From: Agapetus fuscipes
Lineage: Eukaryota > Arthropoda > Insecta > Trichoptera > Glossosomatidae
Assembly (NCBI GenBank): GCA_951799405.1
Contig: OX637351.1
Coordinates: 6,852,251-6,916,250 of the forward strand
Length of the DNA: 64,000 nucleotides
Direction of reading: 5' to 3'
The translations under genes were made by a program, and so were the position numbers. The notes below the pieces were generated by a model. The model saw only the letters and a program-made list of their open reading frames with translations. It was not told the origin of the DNA and did no database searches. Below, one piece after another: positions 21,485 to 32,289 of the stretch. Position 1 is the first letter of the stretch; each line of letters begins with the position of its first letter.

Positions 21485-21754
21485 GCAGGGGTCGGCAACC
21501 TGTGGCTTTTTGGGCTCGATCGATATGAATCGATATATATAGGTACTTATACCAGGCCTGTCCAACATACAAAACGAACTTTTCCGAAATTGCGTGCCTC
21601 ATCAATTCTTGTAAATTTTTAATCAAACCGTGTAAAATAAATTCTGTTATAATAAATACCATTGATAAATACTGAATTGCAATTTTATTAAAGAGAGCCC
21701 CAGTAAAATTATAACAGTAAAAAAAAAGGGTGTGAATCAATTTAGTGTGATATT

Positions 21755-21832
21755 CTAGGATAGAAAGAAGTAGAAACCACTCTTAAGAAGCTCTGGCCAC
21801 CCTTAGAGGAATGGTGACAGAGTTACAGTAAC
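21755..21832 (+). repeat. LINE Lb 3' end stub
   Basis: CTCTGGCCACCCTTAGAGGA then ATGGTGACAGAGTTACAGT, the Lb terminus. Confidence 0.6.
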
Positions 21833-22574
21833 ATTAACATAAGTAACATAGTTTTTTCCGTTGTTCTTCACGCTTTTGACATTTAAATCATTGTCCCCAT
21901 ACAGTGCCGGTTTTAGCACTACCAGCGCCCTGGGCGAGATTTTTTGAGGCGCCCCCCCCCCCCCCCCCCTATTCACCATTCGAAAATTCAAATTCATACG
22001 AAAAAAAGGAATGTACTAACCATTTATTAAAAAAATATATGACAATACAGTTGACAGCTAATCAAATGGTGGAAAATGTAAACTTAGAGAGTAAAAACCA
22101 AAAAAGTCCAAAAAAGTATTTTGAAAAATAATACATTATTTAATAAATTTCATCAAAAATAAAAGATGGACAAAAATGAAAATTTGACGAAAATACAAAA
22201 AATGAAACTATAAAAAAATGTACAAATGTAGGATAATTTGAAATTCAATATTTAGAAAGCTCAAATAAAAAAAATAATGGAAAAGACAGAAATAGTCTTA
22301 CAACGTAAAAATTTTAGAAAAAAAATTAAATAAAAAATATGAAATCTAAAATTAAACAAAGAATTTTTTTAAAACAAAACAGAAACGAAAACGAAAAAAA
22401 GTCTATACAGAAAATTATTAACTGTAAAATAAAAATATAGTAGGAATGTAAAAAAAGAAAATAAGAAATATGAGATTAAAATATTGTAATTAAATTACTT
22501 TATTTTTTGCTAACTTAATCCTTTTCAAAATTTGTGTTTTTCAAACTTAGTAAATTTATACTTATTATTATATT

Positions 22575-22636
22575 AGTGTTCAGCCGTGAGTATTTCCACA
22601 AATAAAAATTTGTGGAAATACTCACGGCTGAACACT
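22575..22636 (+). repeat. Perfect 29-bp-arm hairpin
   Basis: AGTGTTCAGCCGTGAGTATT continuing to CACAAAT is repeated exactly in inverted orientation across a 4-bp loop, 62 bp in all. It lies inside the hAT element. Perfect arms suggest recent origin or constraint; it could be a tiny foldback element or a small-RNA hairpin. Confidence 0.8.
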
Positions 22637-23253
22637 CAAAATCAATTTGAAAAATCTTTTTTTCAACAGTCTTTTTTTTCAACATTGATAATGCATTTGT
22701 GTAACAGAATTCAATATTGCAAGTATAACAATGAGGTCTGCACATTTGAAGAAGACATTCAACTTATGAGTCCACTCGGCCGAGTTGCTTAGACGAAATC
22801 CGTTGTATTTAGTTAGCTGGAACTGTGAATTATGAAGATTTTCGGCAGTAACTTTGTGAAAGTCCATTATAACAGATTAAAATAAAATATCACAGTGAGT
22901 TTTTATTTATTAAGAAGAACTGTGAAGCTTGCACGCTAAGAAAAATGCGAATTCGGATCATCCATCGAAAAATAATTTCCAATATTTTGCTACTGCGAAT
23001 AAACCTCAACTAACAATGACACATAATGTCATTGTTATTTGACTCTTATCAGCCGAGACCAAAATTGATTTTTGAACTTCCTTTATAACTTGAATTATTT
23101 ACAATTTTTAAAATGAATAGTGTGAAAATATTTCTTACAATAATATTTAATCTTTAATCTTAGTTGCAATAATATATTAATTTAAAAAGCTCTCGAATGC
23201 ATGCCCACTCGACTGGTTTTTTCGATGTATGAAAAAAAAAAATTTTGTTCGAA

Positions 23254-24412
23254 TGACGATTGCCGCCCCCTAAAATGTGCCAATTGACTAAAAAAAAATA
23301 TTCACAGAGTTTCAGGATCATAAAATAACGGGCCATTTGATGGTTACTTAGAACTAATAATTTGATGCGACACTTGGCCAATTAAATGCAAAATATTCTT
23401 TTTTTCGCTTAGATCGCAAACTTGAACTCTGATAAACATGGCTTGTCGATGCTTTAGAACAGCGGTCGCCAAACTTTTTGACCTCACGGACCAGTTAATT
23501 CATAATTTAAATCCCGCGGACCACTAATAGGATTTTTTAAGTGTTAAATATATTTATAAAAAAAATTGTGTTCGAAGAACACATAAAATGTACCTAGTTA
23601 ATAGTTTTTATAACTTGTCACGTATTGTTATGAATTGAATCATGTTTTAATGCATCTTAAAACATAACTTAACATGATGAGTAAGTATATTCCACATTTT
23701 TCTGCGGACCAGCGAAATTTTCTCGCGGACCACCACTTTGGGAACCGCTGCCTTAGAAGACAGATGTTAAATAGAAAACTTTCAAAAACTTTATAATGTC
23801 CACTGTTTGGGAATTAGTCGTGAACTAAATCTGTTTCCTTTAGCTTACGAGTACATCATCTTTCTTTTTTCAAAGCCTTGGGAAAAAAAACAATGTATCC
23901 TAGATAAGAATTACAATAGTTTAGAATATTAGGTATTTTTAAAAGGTCAATTTTGTCAAAAATAGACCTTTGGTAATTAAACTATACCTTTTTTGTTCAG
24001 AATAATGTTAGTACTACTCAGGTACTCACTTACGCTAAAGGATAAATAAATAAAGGAGACAAAACAAGTTAAAATGGAATTTTAAAATTATCTCTGTTGG
24101 TGTTTCATTTTTCTAAGCAGGCCGATGAGGAATGTGTCAAGTCTACATAAAATGACAAATATCTTCAAAACTAAAAGTTCCATACAAATAATTGCAGGAA
24201 TAAAACGTCAAGATAATCACATTTCCCATTTTATAAAATACAGTGAAGGTTTATAAAATAAATGTTTTTTATTTTATTTGAAAAATCGATGATTTTTTAA
24301 TTTTTCTCAAATATAACGCCGATGAGCCTCGCTTTCCCGTTATTTTATGATCCTGAAACTCCGTGAATATTTTTTTTAGTCAATTGGCACATTTTACGGG
24401 GCGGTAATCGGA
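23254..24412. repeat. Inverted repeat of ~75 bp arms, 1 kb apart
   Basis: AAATGTGCCAATTGACTAAA near 23270 and TTTAGTCAATTGGCACATTT near 24376 are the cores of inverted arms (about 23254-23333 and 24338-24412), which also share GGATCATAAAATAACGG. The segment is within the hAT element; the 291-bp MITE lies between the arms. Confidence 0.7.
23460..23750 (+). mobile_element. hAT MITE (CAGCGG ends)
   Basis: Inverted ends CAGCGGTCGCCAAACT and ACTTTGGGAACCGCTG, flanked by CTTTAGAA and CCTTAGAA (one mismatch in 8 bp). It has the CGGACCA-rich subterminal sequence usual for this common hAT MITE type. 291 bp, non-coding. Confidence 0.85.
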
Positions 24413-24439
24413 AAAATAAAATAAAAAAATAGTTGTAAC

Positions 24440-25125
24440 CATTCAAATGCCCACAAACAAACACTCTAGTTCGCGCTTACAAATGCTGAATGGGTACTTA
24501 CAAATAAAATCCAAACCTCAAATGAACATAAGCGCTACAACTTTTGCCGACCTTCCTTAACACAGGGGTGACATTGACAAAGTGAACCATTTTTTATAGT
24601 ATGGGTGGTCAGCCTCATACCAACCTATAAGTCAAGGTATACAAATAATAAATAACGTTTAAGTATAAAAAAAGAACAAAACCTTAAAAAGAAATCTATA
24701 CAAAAAAGTCAATAATTTTCTATCCAAAAAATGTAACAAATTAATAAACCAACATTACAAATAAAAATTGCAGATTAGCCGCCACTTCTTCCTGTCCTTG
24801 CATACTTCTTTCATTTCATCCAGAGTCATAACCTTGTTCATACAAGCCCTCCTTTTATTATGACTCTGGAAATCCCATTCATTCGCTATTTCAAAAATTT
24901 GATCCATCTATACTTTTCTCGGTCTTCCTCTACCACTACATCCATCTGTTCTTGCAACATATACTTTCTTCGTCAGTCTTTCATCACTCATTCTCTCCAT
25001 ATACCCGAATCATCTTAGCAAACTTCTTTTATTCTTCAATTTCACACTTTCTCTTACATCACATTCTTCTCTTACAAGACCATTCCTAACCCTGTCACTT
25101 CGTTTTTTTTCCAATCATACTTCTC
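24440..25125 (-). pseudogene. LINE L1, longest 3' copy (RT C-terminus plus UTR)
   Basis: Right to left, a broken frame reads LLRWFGYMERMSDERLTKKV, GRGRPRKVWMDQIFEIANEW, KRRACMNKVMTLDEMKEVC and KKWRLICN. The AT-rich spacer and the L1 UTR block follow, ending near 24440. This ties the abundant UTR repeat to its LINE protein. Confidence 0.8.
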
Positions 25126-25659
25126 AGATAGTCCATTTCTTAAATCATCTTACTTAAAATAATTTCAGTCATTCATAATCAAAACATTTAACGAAATAAA
25201 AAACAAGGTCGTGAAATACATAAGTACCTTTTTTAAGTAAGAAGTAAAAATAAATATACCTAGCAATAACAAAATAAAAATATTATTGTTTTCATTTCTC
25301 TTTCTAAGAATGTATCTAACAATTATTTTACCGGTTCAATTTTTACTGTTTACGAAAAATAAATATTTTTGAGTTTTAATGCCCCAAAAACTTCAAAATT
25401 ACTAAAAAATAAAAAGGGGCGCCTGCGGCGCCCCTTCATACCCGGCGCCCTGGGCGGTCGCCCGACCGCGCCCAACCCTAGCGCCGGCACTGTCCCCATA
25501 CAAAAAAGAACCATAGACAATGCAACCACAGACAATATAATAAATAAAACGTTCCCATAGACAATGTTAATGACATATTGTGTCAGCTTTTACCTGTTTT
25601 ATGTCTTCCAAAAGTGTCCGTAAGATAAAAACACTCGAGTGTAAATAATAAAATAATGC
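25126..25659. other. End of hAT element and unique AT-rich DNA
   Basis: Up to 25492 this is hAT element sequence, with a GC-rich subterminal block at 25415-25490. Beyond it I see no gene. Confidence 0.5.
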
Positions 25660-25932
25660 TACTCAGCTACACTTATAGTGTAACTTCTTGCCTGCGTTAT
25701 CCCCGAAGGGGTCGCATGTGGCGATTCGGGACCAATTTATTTTTACAGGTAAGGGAGCCGGCCTCACACCAACCACTTTCAGTTGAAGTGGGGGTTTCCC
25801 AGCTCCCGGGGGGCTGGTTCTCATTTTCTTGTGAAGACTGAGTAAACCTTGAGATCGACCCTTGCTCTCGGCATGGAATGCAAGCATTCTTCCAATTGAG
25901 CTATCGACATTTTTACGAGCTTGATCGTCACC
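25660..25932 (-). repeat. Composite SINE A+B, A part truncated
   Basis: The B body and head (minus GATAGCTCAATTGG) are followed by the A stub ACGAGCTTGATCGTC, the same A/B junction as in the longer composites. A PIF-like MITE begins 4 bp later. Confidence 0.75.
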
Positions 25933-25936
25933 ATAA

Positions 25937-26113
25937 GAGCCCGTTCCCACTTGTCGGATGTCGGATGCGTATACTCATCGGAGGTTCCAGTTGCATAACA
26001 TTTCGGACAAAATCGTTTTTTTTACAAGTGTGAATAGCTCCATACATAATGTTCTGCCACTGGAACCTCCGATGAATATACGGATCCGACACCCGACAAG
26101 TGGGGACGGGCTC
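25937..26113 (+). mobile_element. 177-bp MITE with TAA duplications
   Basis: The ends GAGCCCGTTCCCACTTGTCG and CGACAAGTGGGGACGGGCTC are inverted through ~65 bp per arm. TAA flanks both sides (25934-25936, 26114-26116), matching PIF/Harbinger-type target preference. Confidence 0.8.
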
Positions 26114-26152
26114 TAAGTCCATCGAGTTTTGGGTAGGTACCTATATTAAATG

Positions 26153-26270
26153 AGCCTTGCTTGAGGATTGGCGCTTTCTACAGCGACGACCAAGCTCACA
26201 GACGGCTGTTGAGGTGTGATTCACACAGAAACAGCGCTCACCAAAAAAATCAGCCTAATATTATTATTTA
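26153..26270 (+). repeat. SINE A 3' half with (ATT)n tail
   Basis: GCCTTGCTTGAGGATTGGCG through CCTAATATTATTATT. The head is missing. Confidence 0.7.
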
Positions 26271-26634
26271 AAAAAATAACTCAGCAAGCAAACATCACAC
26301 CTCTAGATTAAAGTGATTAACAAGTAATAAAATAGATTTGTTAGTTTTTTCCCAGCAAGCCAACCATGCGACTTCACAATTTTGCTGTCTATGGAAATTG
26401 TGTCGAGCCTATTTGGAACAAATTTTTAAATATGAAAGTTCAACTTCATTTCTGACAAAAATTGATATGCCACGTCCGTTATACTGATGCCACAAATGGC
26501 AAAAACTAACTAACACAAAGAACAGCTGTTAATCTTCATTAGACAGCAATTTATAGTGCAAAAAATAGAGCTAGCACCTTATGGCAATCAAACAGCGATT
26601 TTTTTTTCTTCTTTTGAAGTAATCTTCTCTAATC
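26271..26634. other. No gene seen
   Basis: AT-rich, no recognised element. Confidence 0.5.
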
Positions 26635-26907
26635 TAGGCTGCACATATAGAGCAATTTGAAACCATGTTTTCTTCGAATGTGTTGCATGTGCAGTGTGGA
26701 AGTTTTTTTTTCACAGGAAATTTCGCCGATCTTCACTTGAAGTGAGAGTTTTCCAGCTCCCGAGGGGGCTGGTTCACATTTTTTGCGCATCACTTGCGCT
26801 TCAAACACCGAAATAGGAAATCATTTCTGACATCCTCGGTGGGATTCGAATCCGAGCTCTCGGCATGGAATGTGAGCACTCTACCAACTGAGCTATCGAC
26901 CGGACTA
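26635..26907 (-). repeat. SINE B, degenerate
   Basis: The B head is well kept (minus GTCCGGTCGATAGCTCAGTT); the 3' half is diverged. A further 60-bp B piece lies at 27000-27063. Confidence 0.7.
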
Positions 26908-27084
26908 CACATTTTACTAAATGTGTTAAATGAAGTTAACTTTACTAAACTTGAAAATACCGGGCCTAAGTGGACAAATCAATGGAAGGTTCTCTTCTAG
27001 CTGGTTCTCATTTCTAGTGAACGCTGAGTAAGCCTTGCCGGTATTTTTATTTTTTGGTTTGATATTTTGCGTTTGTTTCATTTT

Positions 27085-27340
27085 ATTCCTAGACTTATAG
27101 GTTGGTATGAGGTTGACCACACATACTGTAAAAAATGCTTCACTTTGCCAATGTCACCCCTGTGTCATGGAAGGTTGGCAAAAGTTGCAGGGTGTATGTT
27201 CATTTGAGGTTTGGATTTTATTTCTAAGCACACATTCAGCATTTGTAAGCGCGAACTACACGTGTTTGTTTGTGGGCATGCATTCGATATGAGCTTTTTA
27301 AATGTTAATATATCTTTGCAACTTAGATTATAGATTATAG
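27085..27340 (+). repeat. LINE L1 3'-terminal fragment
   Basis: CTAGACTTATAGGTTGGTAT to CTTAGATTATAGATTATAG. Confidence 0.75.
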
Positions 27341-27679
27341 AAGAAAACTTGAATGGGAACAAAAGAGCCATGATGATGGCCAATCTCTCATAAAAGTGGC
27401 GCTAAAAGAAGAGAATGCCGACTGTGAAAAAAAAATGTAATTAGCCACATTCTTATTATTATTGTTATTATTATTGTTATTATTATTGTTTACGTGCGAT
27501 ATTCTTTTGTTTAAAAAAATGTACGTAAAAAACAATGGAGCATCACTCAGCTGTTTTCTATAAACCTACTCATGTATGCGTTCAAACGAGATTAGTGCGT
27601 ACTAGGCATTTTACTTGTAGCTTAGTTCTCTTAAAATATAAAATCAAAGATGCAAAGATATATTATTATTATGATATAT
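27341..27679. other. No gene; (ATT)n/(GTT) microsatellite
   Basis: A short LINE-like piece at 27355-27425, then a TTATTATTATTG simple repeat at 27452-27490. Nothing else. Confidence 0.45.
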
Positions 27680-27881
27680 AACATTTGCCAATGTCACCCC
27701 TGTCTCAGGGAAGGACGGCAAGAGTTGCAGGGTGTATGGCCATTTGAGATTTGGTTTTTATGTTGCAGGCTCACATGAGGCATGTGCAAGCGCAAACTTG
27801 TACATGTCTGGTTTTGAGAATGCCTGTAATGTGAATCTCCAATGTAACATATCTTTGCAACTTAGATTAGATTAGATTAGA
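27680..27881 (+). repeat. LINE L1 3' fragment with (GATTA)n tail
   Basis: 5'-truncated; the tail reads AGATTAGATTAGATTAGAT. Confidence 0.7.
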
Positions 27882-27892
27882 TATTCATATTA

Positions 27893-28052
27893 AATGCATG
27901 CCCCCAAGTAGGCATGTGAAGGTTTCCGTTTACAAATGTTGCATGTGTATTTACAAATTTAAGCTCTTTCACTGAAACAAGGGTTTTGAAAGAAAGTGAA
28001 ACATTTTCTACAGCATGGGTGATCAGCCACATACCAACCTACAAGTCAAGGA
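27893..28052 (-). repeat. LINE L1 3' fragment, opposite orientation
   Basis: Internally deleted copy ending in CCTACAAGTCAAGGAGC. It is tail-to-tail with the copy before it. Confidence 0.65.
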
Positions 28053-28086
28053 GCATACACAACAACGCAACTAAAAGAAAAAAACA

Positions 28087-28408
28087 AATAAGCTACACAT
28101 ATTGTGTAACTTCTTGCCGTGTTATCCCCAAGGAGGTCGCATGTGGTATGTGTACCTACCTTTTTATTTTACAGGTAAGGGGGCCGGCCTTACGCCGATC
28201 ACTTCAGTTGAAATCTGCGTTTCCCAGCTCCCGAGAGGGCTGGTACTCATTTCTTGTGAAGGCTGAGTAAGCCTTGCCGTTATTTTATTTTGGATTTTGA
28301 AATAAACACCGAAACGGGAAATCATTTCTGACACCCCTCAGTGGGATTCGAACCCGAGCTCACGGAATGGAAGGCAAGCACTCTACCAAATGAGCCATCG
28401 ACTGGACT
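28087..28408 (-). repeat. SINE B, full length
   Basis: AATAAGCTACACATATTGTG to the head, minus GTCCAGTCGATGGCTCA. Confidence 0.8.
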
Positions 28409-28417
28409 AACATTTGT

Positions 28418-28565
28418 TGTACATATATTATGTAAATGCATGCCCCCAAGTAGACAGGTGTTTTCGCTTACAAATGCTGATGTGTATTTATAAATTGAAA
28501 TTCAAATCTCCAACTTTTTCGACTTTCAGTTAAACAGGGCTGACCCATAGACAAACCTACCTTAC
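28418..28565 (-). repeat. LINE L1 3' fragment, degraded
   Basis: ATGCATGCCCCCAAGTAGAC and ACAAACCTACCTTAC-like remnants. Confidence 0.5.
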
Positions 28566-29512
28566 AACTCACACAAACACGATGAGTGACGTCATTTATC
28601 TGAGTAATATTTTAAATGTGCGATCTCTTTTAATACCTGCTTAACATTTTTCTTTGTCACATTCACTGATGCTTAGTAACTTTAAAATCGTTTCAAGTGC
28701 AACTTGTCAACACGCATATTCGTGTAAGTATATAAGTACAAGTACCTGACACTAAGCACGTGTGATCGGCCACGGCTACGAAAAGACAGTCACGATTTTT
28801 TAGTCCATATTCGACCGGCCGGGAAATAAGACGTGGATTTAATACCGGCTTAAAAAACATCGTAAAATAAATTCCCATAAATAAATATTAATATTCAGCA
28901 ATAAAAATAATTTCATGATTCACTGCTTTTCATTTAAAAAGTGTATAAATTTCATTAAACAATATTTTATTTGATTATTTTTAAAACATTGTGCAACGGT
29001 GTAGGTATTTGTTTTTTGCATGTGTACATTGCATGTGACATTTTTATAATGATGTGTTAATAGTTGCTGGTACTCGAATGCTCAAATGCCATCATTTGAA
29101 TGTGGAACAGTGTTTTGAAATTGGAACGCGTTTTGTGTTGTTTTTTATTTACCTAATGGTGGTTGGATTACAATTTGAAAAGGCTGTAAGAACAATGTGG
29201 TAGGTATGTATTTTTTTTCTTTTTTGATACTTCAAATGTAAATAGTTTTAGTATGGAATTGATGTTCAACTGATATTCCAAAATTTGAATTTGAATTTTT
29301 CGCGGCAGCAGACCTCATTTCTATGTAACTAGGGTCTGTTGAAAACGATGACAACTTGTGTTTGTAAGCATTTTCCCTAGCAACACGGCCGTATGACCAC
29401 ATACCTTTTGTATTTACTGAATTCGTGTCTACCCCATGAATGACCCCATGTATTCGTGGGCAGCGAAACTACGATTTAAATACAAATTTTCAGTATTTAA
29501 AGCCATTCCAAG
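28566..29512. other. No gene seen
   Basis: Almost 1 kb of unique AT-rich DNA with no convincing frame or repeat boundary. Confidence 0.5.
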
Positions 29513-29515
29513 GAA

Positions 29516-29678
29516 TTGTAGCATGTGAACCCACAATATAAAACCCAATCTCAAATGAACATAAGCCCTGCAACTCTTGCTGACCTTCCCTGTAACAGGG
29601 AACTTTTTACAGTATGGCCTCAGTCAGTACAGTATGGGTCAGCCTCATACCACCTTATAAGTCAAGGAATGTCACAAA
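29516..29678 (-). repeat. LINE L1 3' fragment with internal duplication
   Basis: Ends CCACCTTATAAGTCAAGG. The segment CAGTATGG is duplicated near the end. Confidence 0.6.
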
Positions 29679-29730
29679 AAACGCTCTTCAGTAAATCATA
29701 GTGATAGGTACATAATTCTATTAATTATTA

Positions 29731-30305
29731 GTCCGGTCGATAGCTCAGTTGGTAGAGCGCTTGCGTTCCATGCCGAGCGGCTAGGGTTCGATCCCCTCCA
29801 AAGGTTGCCCCAAATGATTTTTCAATTCAGTGTTTATTTACGCAAAAAACGCAACTAAGCCACACATATAGTGTAACTTTTTGCCGCGTTATTCCCGAAG
29901 GGATCGCATATGACGAGTGAACCTATTTATTTTTACAGGTAAAGGGGCTGGCCTGACGCCAACCACTTCAGTGAAGTGGGGGATTTCCCAGCTCCCGAGC
30001 GGGCTGGTACTCATTTCTTGTGAATGCTGAGTAAACCTTGCCGGTTTTTTTTAAATTTAAGATTTGAAATAAACACCGAAACGGGAAATCATTTCTGACA
30101 CCCTCGGCGGGATTCGAACCCGAGCTCACGGCATAGAATGCAAGCACTCTACCAACTTACCTATCGCCCGGACTTAAAATCTAAATACCGGCACTGCTTA
30201 CTGAGCCTTCTTAAGAAATGAGAACCAGTCTCCCCAGGAGATGGGAAATCCCGACTTCAAATGAAGTGGTTGGCGTAAGACTTACCTGTGTAAATAAATA
30301 GATTG
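29731..30305 (+). repeat. SINE B split by another SINE B
   Basis: The head GTCCGGTCGATAGCTCAGTT with an intact A box and B box (GGGTTCGATCCCC) starts at 29731. The copy breaks at about 29843 and resumes at about 30175 (AATACCGGCACTGC) to 30305. An inverted B copy fills the gap. The head alone could be mistaken for a tRNA gene, but the body continues beyond it. Confidence 0.75.
29848..30173 (-). repeat. SINE B inserted into SINE B
   Basis: Full-length minus-strand B with an intact box B (GGGTTCGAATCCCGCCG) lying inside the plus-strand copy. Confidence 0.8.
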
Positions 30306-30686
30306 AAATATTGTTTACTAAAAATAATCTTCGGATCGCACACCGAGTTGAAGGTTGCAATGAAAAACAACATGAAGTAATGTTGCATTGAAATGTAGTT
30401 CTTATGGTATTTATTATTAGATATTATCTTTGCTTGTCGGTTGATGGATACGCTTGAGGCAATACGACATTCCATCGCTCATACATACAATTTTAACCTT
30501 GACATGATATTTTATAAATATACTTATTTACATATTTGTATTGTCTTCTTCTTTTAGTGTCATTTCTATCAGAGATTGGATTAGATTCTGCAGCTCTAAA
30601 TAGGGATTTTATCTTTAATACAGTCCACATTTACTTATTCCCATTTTTAAAATGATTTTTTATGATTTCCAGTCTAATATAAATTA
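30306..30686. other. No gene seen
   Basis: AT-rich, no recognised element. Confidence 0.5.
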
Positions 30687-30929
30687 TAATCTAATCTAAG
30701 TTGCAAAGATATGTAACGATAAGGATTCACGTTATATGCATTTTCACAAGCAGACACGTACAAGTTCGCGCTTAAACATGTCGCATGTGGACGTACAATA
30801 TAACAACCCAAATCTCAAATGAACATACATCCTGCAACTCTTGCCGACCTTCCCTGAAACAAGGGTGATATTGGCAAAGTGAACCATTTTCTACAGCATG
30901 GGTGGTCAGCCGCTTACCAACCTATGCGT
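30687..30929 (-). repeat. LINE L1 3'-terminal fragment
   Basis: TAATCTAATCTAAGTTGCAA to CCGCTTACCAACCTAT. Confidence 0.75.
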
Positions 30930-31029
30930 GTATAAGCGCACGTATTTCAAGTTCGCGACATTATATATGCATGAATGATCATAAATGAATCACTGTGCAA
31001 TGTGCCATATTACATCAATGAATACGTGA

Positions 31030-31821
31030 CATATCGACGGTTGAAAAGAAGTAGGGCATAAGCGACGTTTTGATCAAAAATTATATTGTAATGTTTTCGG
31101 GTTCTAATGGACTTTAAACAAAAACAACAGGTCTTCTTTCTGGATGTTTATTTTCACTTAATTTATTTTACAATTTATATTTATTTTTAACACTTTTAGC
31201 AACAACAGTTTAGCACCTCACACCCTCTTCAATCCAAGGCGACTATCGATCTGTCCTGCTGTATCCAACATTGCGCCTTATATATTTCACCGACAGAAGT
31301 CTCTAGGGGCTAATTTGCCAGCACATTCTACCAGCTTCGAGAGTACAAAAGGATCATTCCACTTCTAGACTTCTTAGGCCTATACTTATTGCTACCTACG
31401 ATGTACACCTATATTAATATAGTTTTGACATAACACTATAATAATTATTGCTACCTACGATGTACACCTATATTAATCTACTATTTACATAAGAATATGA
31501 ATGCTATACTACCTACGTAAAATTCTATGCTCTTTCAAATGCGCTCACTCCCATAGCTCTAGGATGATTTTTTCGGCTTTTGGTGTAACCGACAAGAGTT
31601 TTTGTCATAAAGGCGCTTGTAGGTAACATAAAAAAATCGTAAAACATAGTAAAACCACATAATAGGAATGCCAATAAATGCCTTTATTTCTTTAATTTTA
31701 GAACGATATGATAAAAAATTATGCCATTTTTCTGCAATATCAAACTTTACACTGCTCTCCTGAACAAGTAAGTTTTTATAGCTTATATATGCTTCCCTTT
31801 AACCTTCGCGTCGGTCGATAT
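31030..31821 (+). mobile_element. Element F with an LTR-like insert
   Basis: The ends ATATCGACGGTTGAAAAG and the degraded GTCGGTCGATAT are inverted. The F interior is continuous if 31087-31489 is removed. About 390 bp, non-coding. Confidence 0.65.
31087..31489 (-). mobile_element. Probable solo LTR
   Basis: On the minus strand it starts TGT and ends ACA, and carries a TATA-like AAATATATAAGG with polyadenylation-like AATAAA motifs downstream, the order expected in an LTR. A 59-bp internal tandem duplication (CTACCTACGATGTACACCTA) lies near the left end. I did not find a matching target duplication, so the boundaries are uncertain. Confidence 0.4.
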
Positions 31822-31825
31822 GAAG

Positions 31826-31975
31826 CTAACATGGGTTTCTCAGATATAAATGCATCTTTTTCCTATTTTCTACGAGAGAAAACACTAAAAAACGAGTGCA
31901 AATCCTGTAGTTTAGAAGTTTTTCATGAGCACTTCCTTATAATTAATTCACTTACCATGAAAAGTGCTTATTCTT
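31826..31975 (+). repeat. Element G fragment
   Basis: AAGCTAACATGGGTTTCTCA through TTTTCATGAGCACTTCCTTA recurs at 52806-53365, where a SINE splits it. The adjoining larger plus frame to 32214 is chance, because the region after it is a minus-strand LINE. Confidence 0.55.
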
Positions 31976-31979
31976 CTCT

Positions 31980-32275
31980 TCTTAAACAGCCATCTCCATC
32001 CACTGCTGGACATATGCCTCCCCCATACCTCTCCATCCATCTCTGTCTTGCGCTTTCTTCCAGAATCCAGTCTCCAGCAAGCTTATATCATCGACCATCT
32101 CGTGGGAGGTCTCCTTCTGCTTCTCTTATCTTCCCCAGGTCTCCACTCTACCAATCTCTTCGTCCATCTCTGGTCGGTGGTTCTAGCAACATGTCCCGCA
32201 AAGGACCACTTTAGCTTTGCCACTCTCTCTACGACATCGGTTACTCCCGACCTTATCCGTTGCTCTGTGTTCCTT
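31980..32275 (-). pseudogene. LINE endonuclease-RT C-terminal remnant (third family)
   Basis: The minus strand reads FAGHVARTTDQRWTKRLVEW, a basic GRRPPTRW-like segment, and QDRDGW followed by GEAYVQQWMEMA, a C-terminus often seen in insect LINE pol proteins. Broken by frameshifts. Confidence 0.65.
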
Positions 32276-32289
32276 ATTCCGTCGGAAAG

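Larger units (their letters stand above)
21902..25492 (+). mobile_element. 3.6-kb hAT-type element with perfect 8-bp target duplication
   Basis: The ends CAGTGCCGG and CCGGCACTG are inverted, with GCGCCCTGGGCG repeated just inside each end. Both sides carry the identical 8-bp TCCCCATA (21894-21901 and 25493-25500), which is diagnostic of hAT-type insertion. The interior is AT-rich, encodes no transposase I can see, and hosts later insertions (a hAT MITE at 23460-23750, an L1 copy at 24440-25125) and a perfect hairpin at 22575-22636. A G/C homopolymer lies at 21953-21969. Confidence 0.85.

Noticed and set aside
21953..21969. Homopolymer run as a sequencing gap or functional tract
   Set aside because: It lies in the GC-rich subterminal part of the hAT element; a simple replication-slippage product is sufficient, though its length may be unreliable.
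22515..22867. Three short open frames around the perfect hairpin sharing SISTN and LWKYSRLNT
   Set aside because: They result from reading the two hairpin arms on opposite strands; no codon or domain signal.
29731..29800. tRNA gene candidate with intact A and B boxes
   Set aside because: The SINE B body continues past the tRNA-like part and the same head recurs throughout the window, so it is a SINE head, not a tRNA gene.
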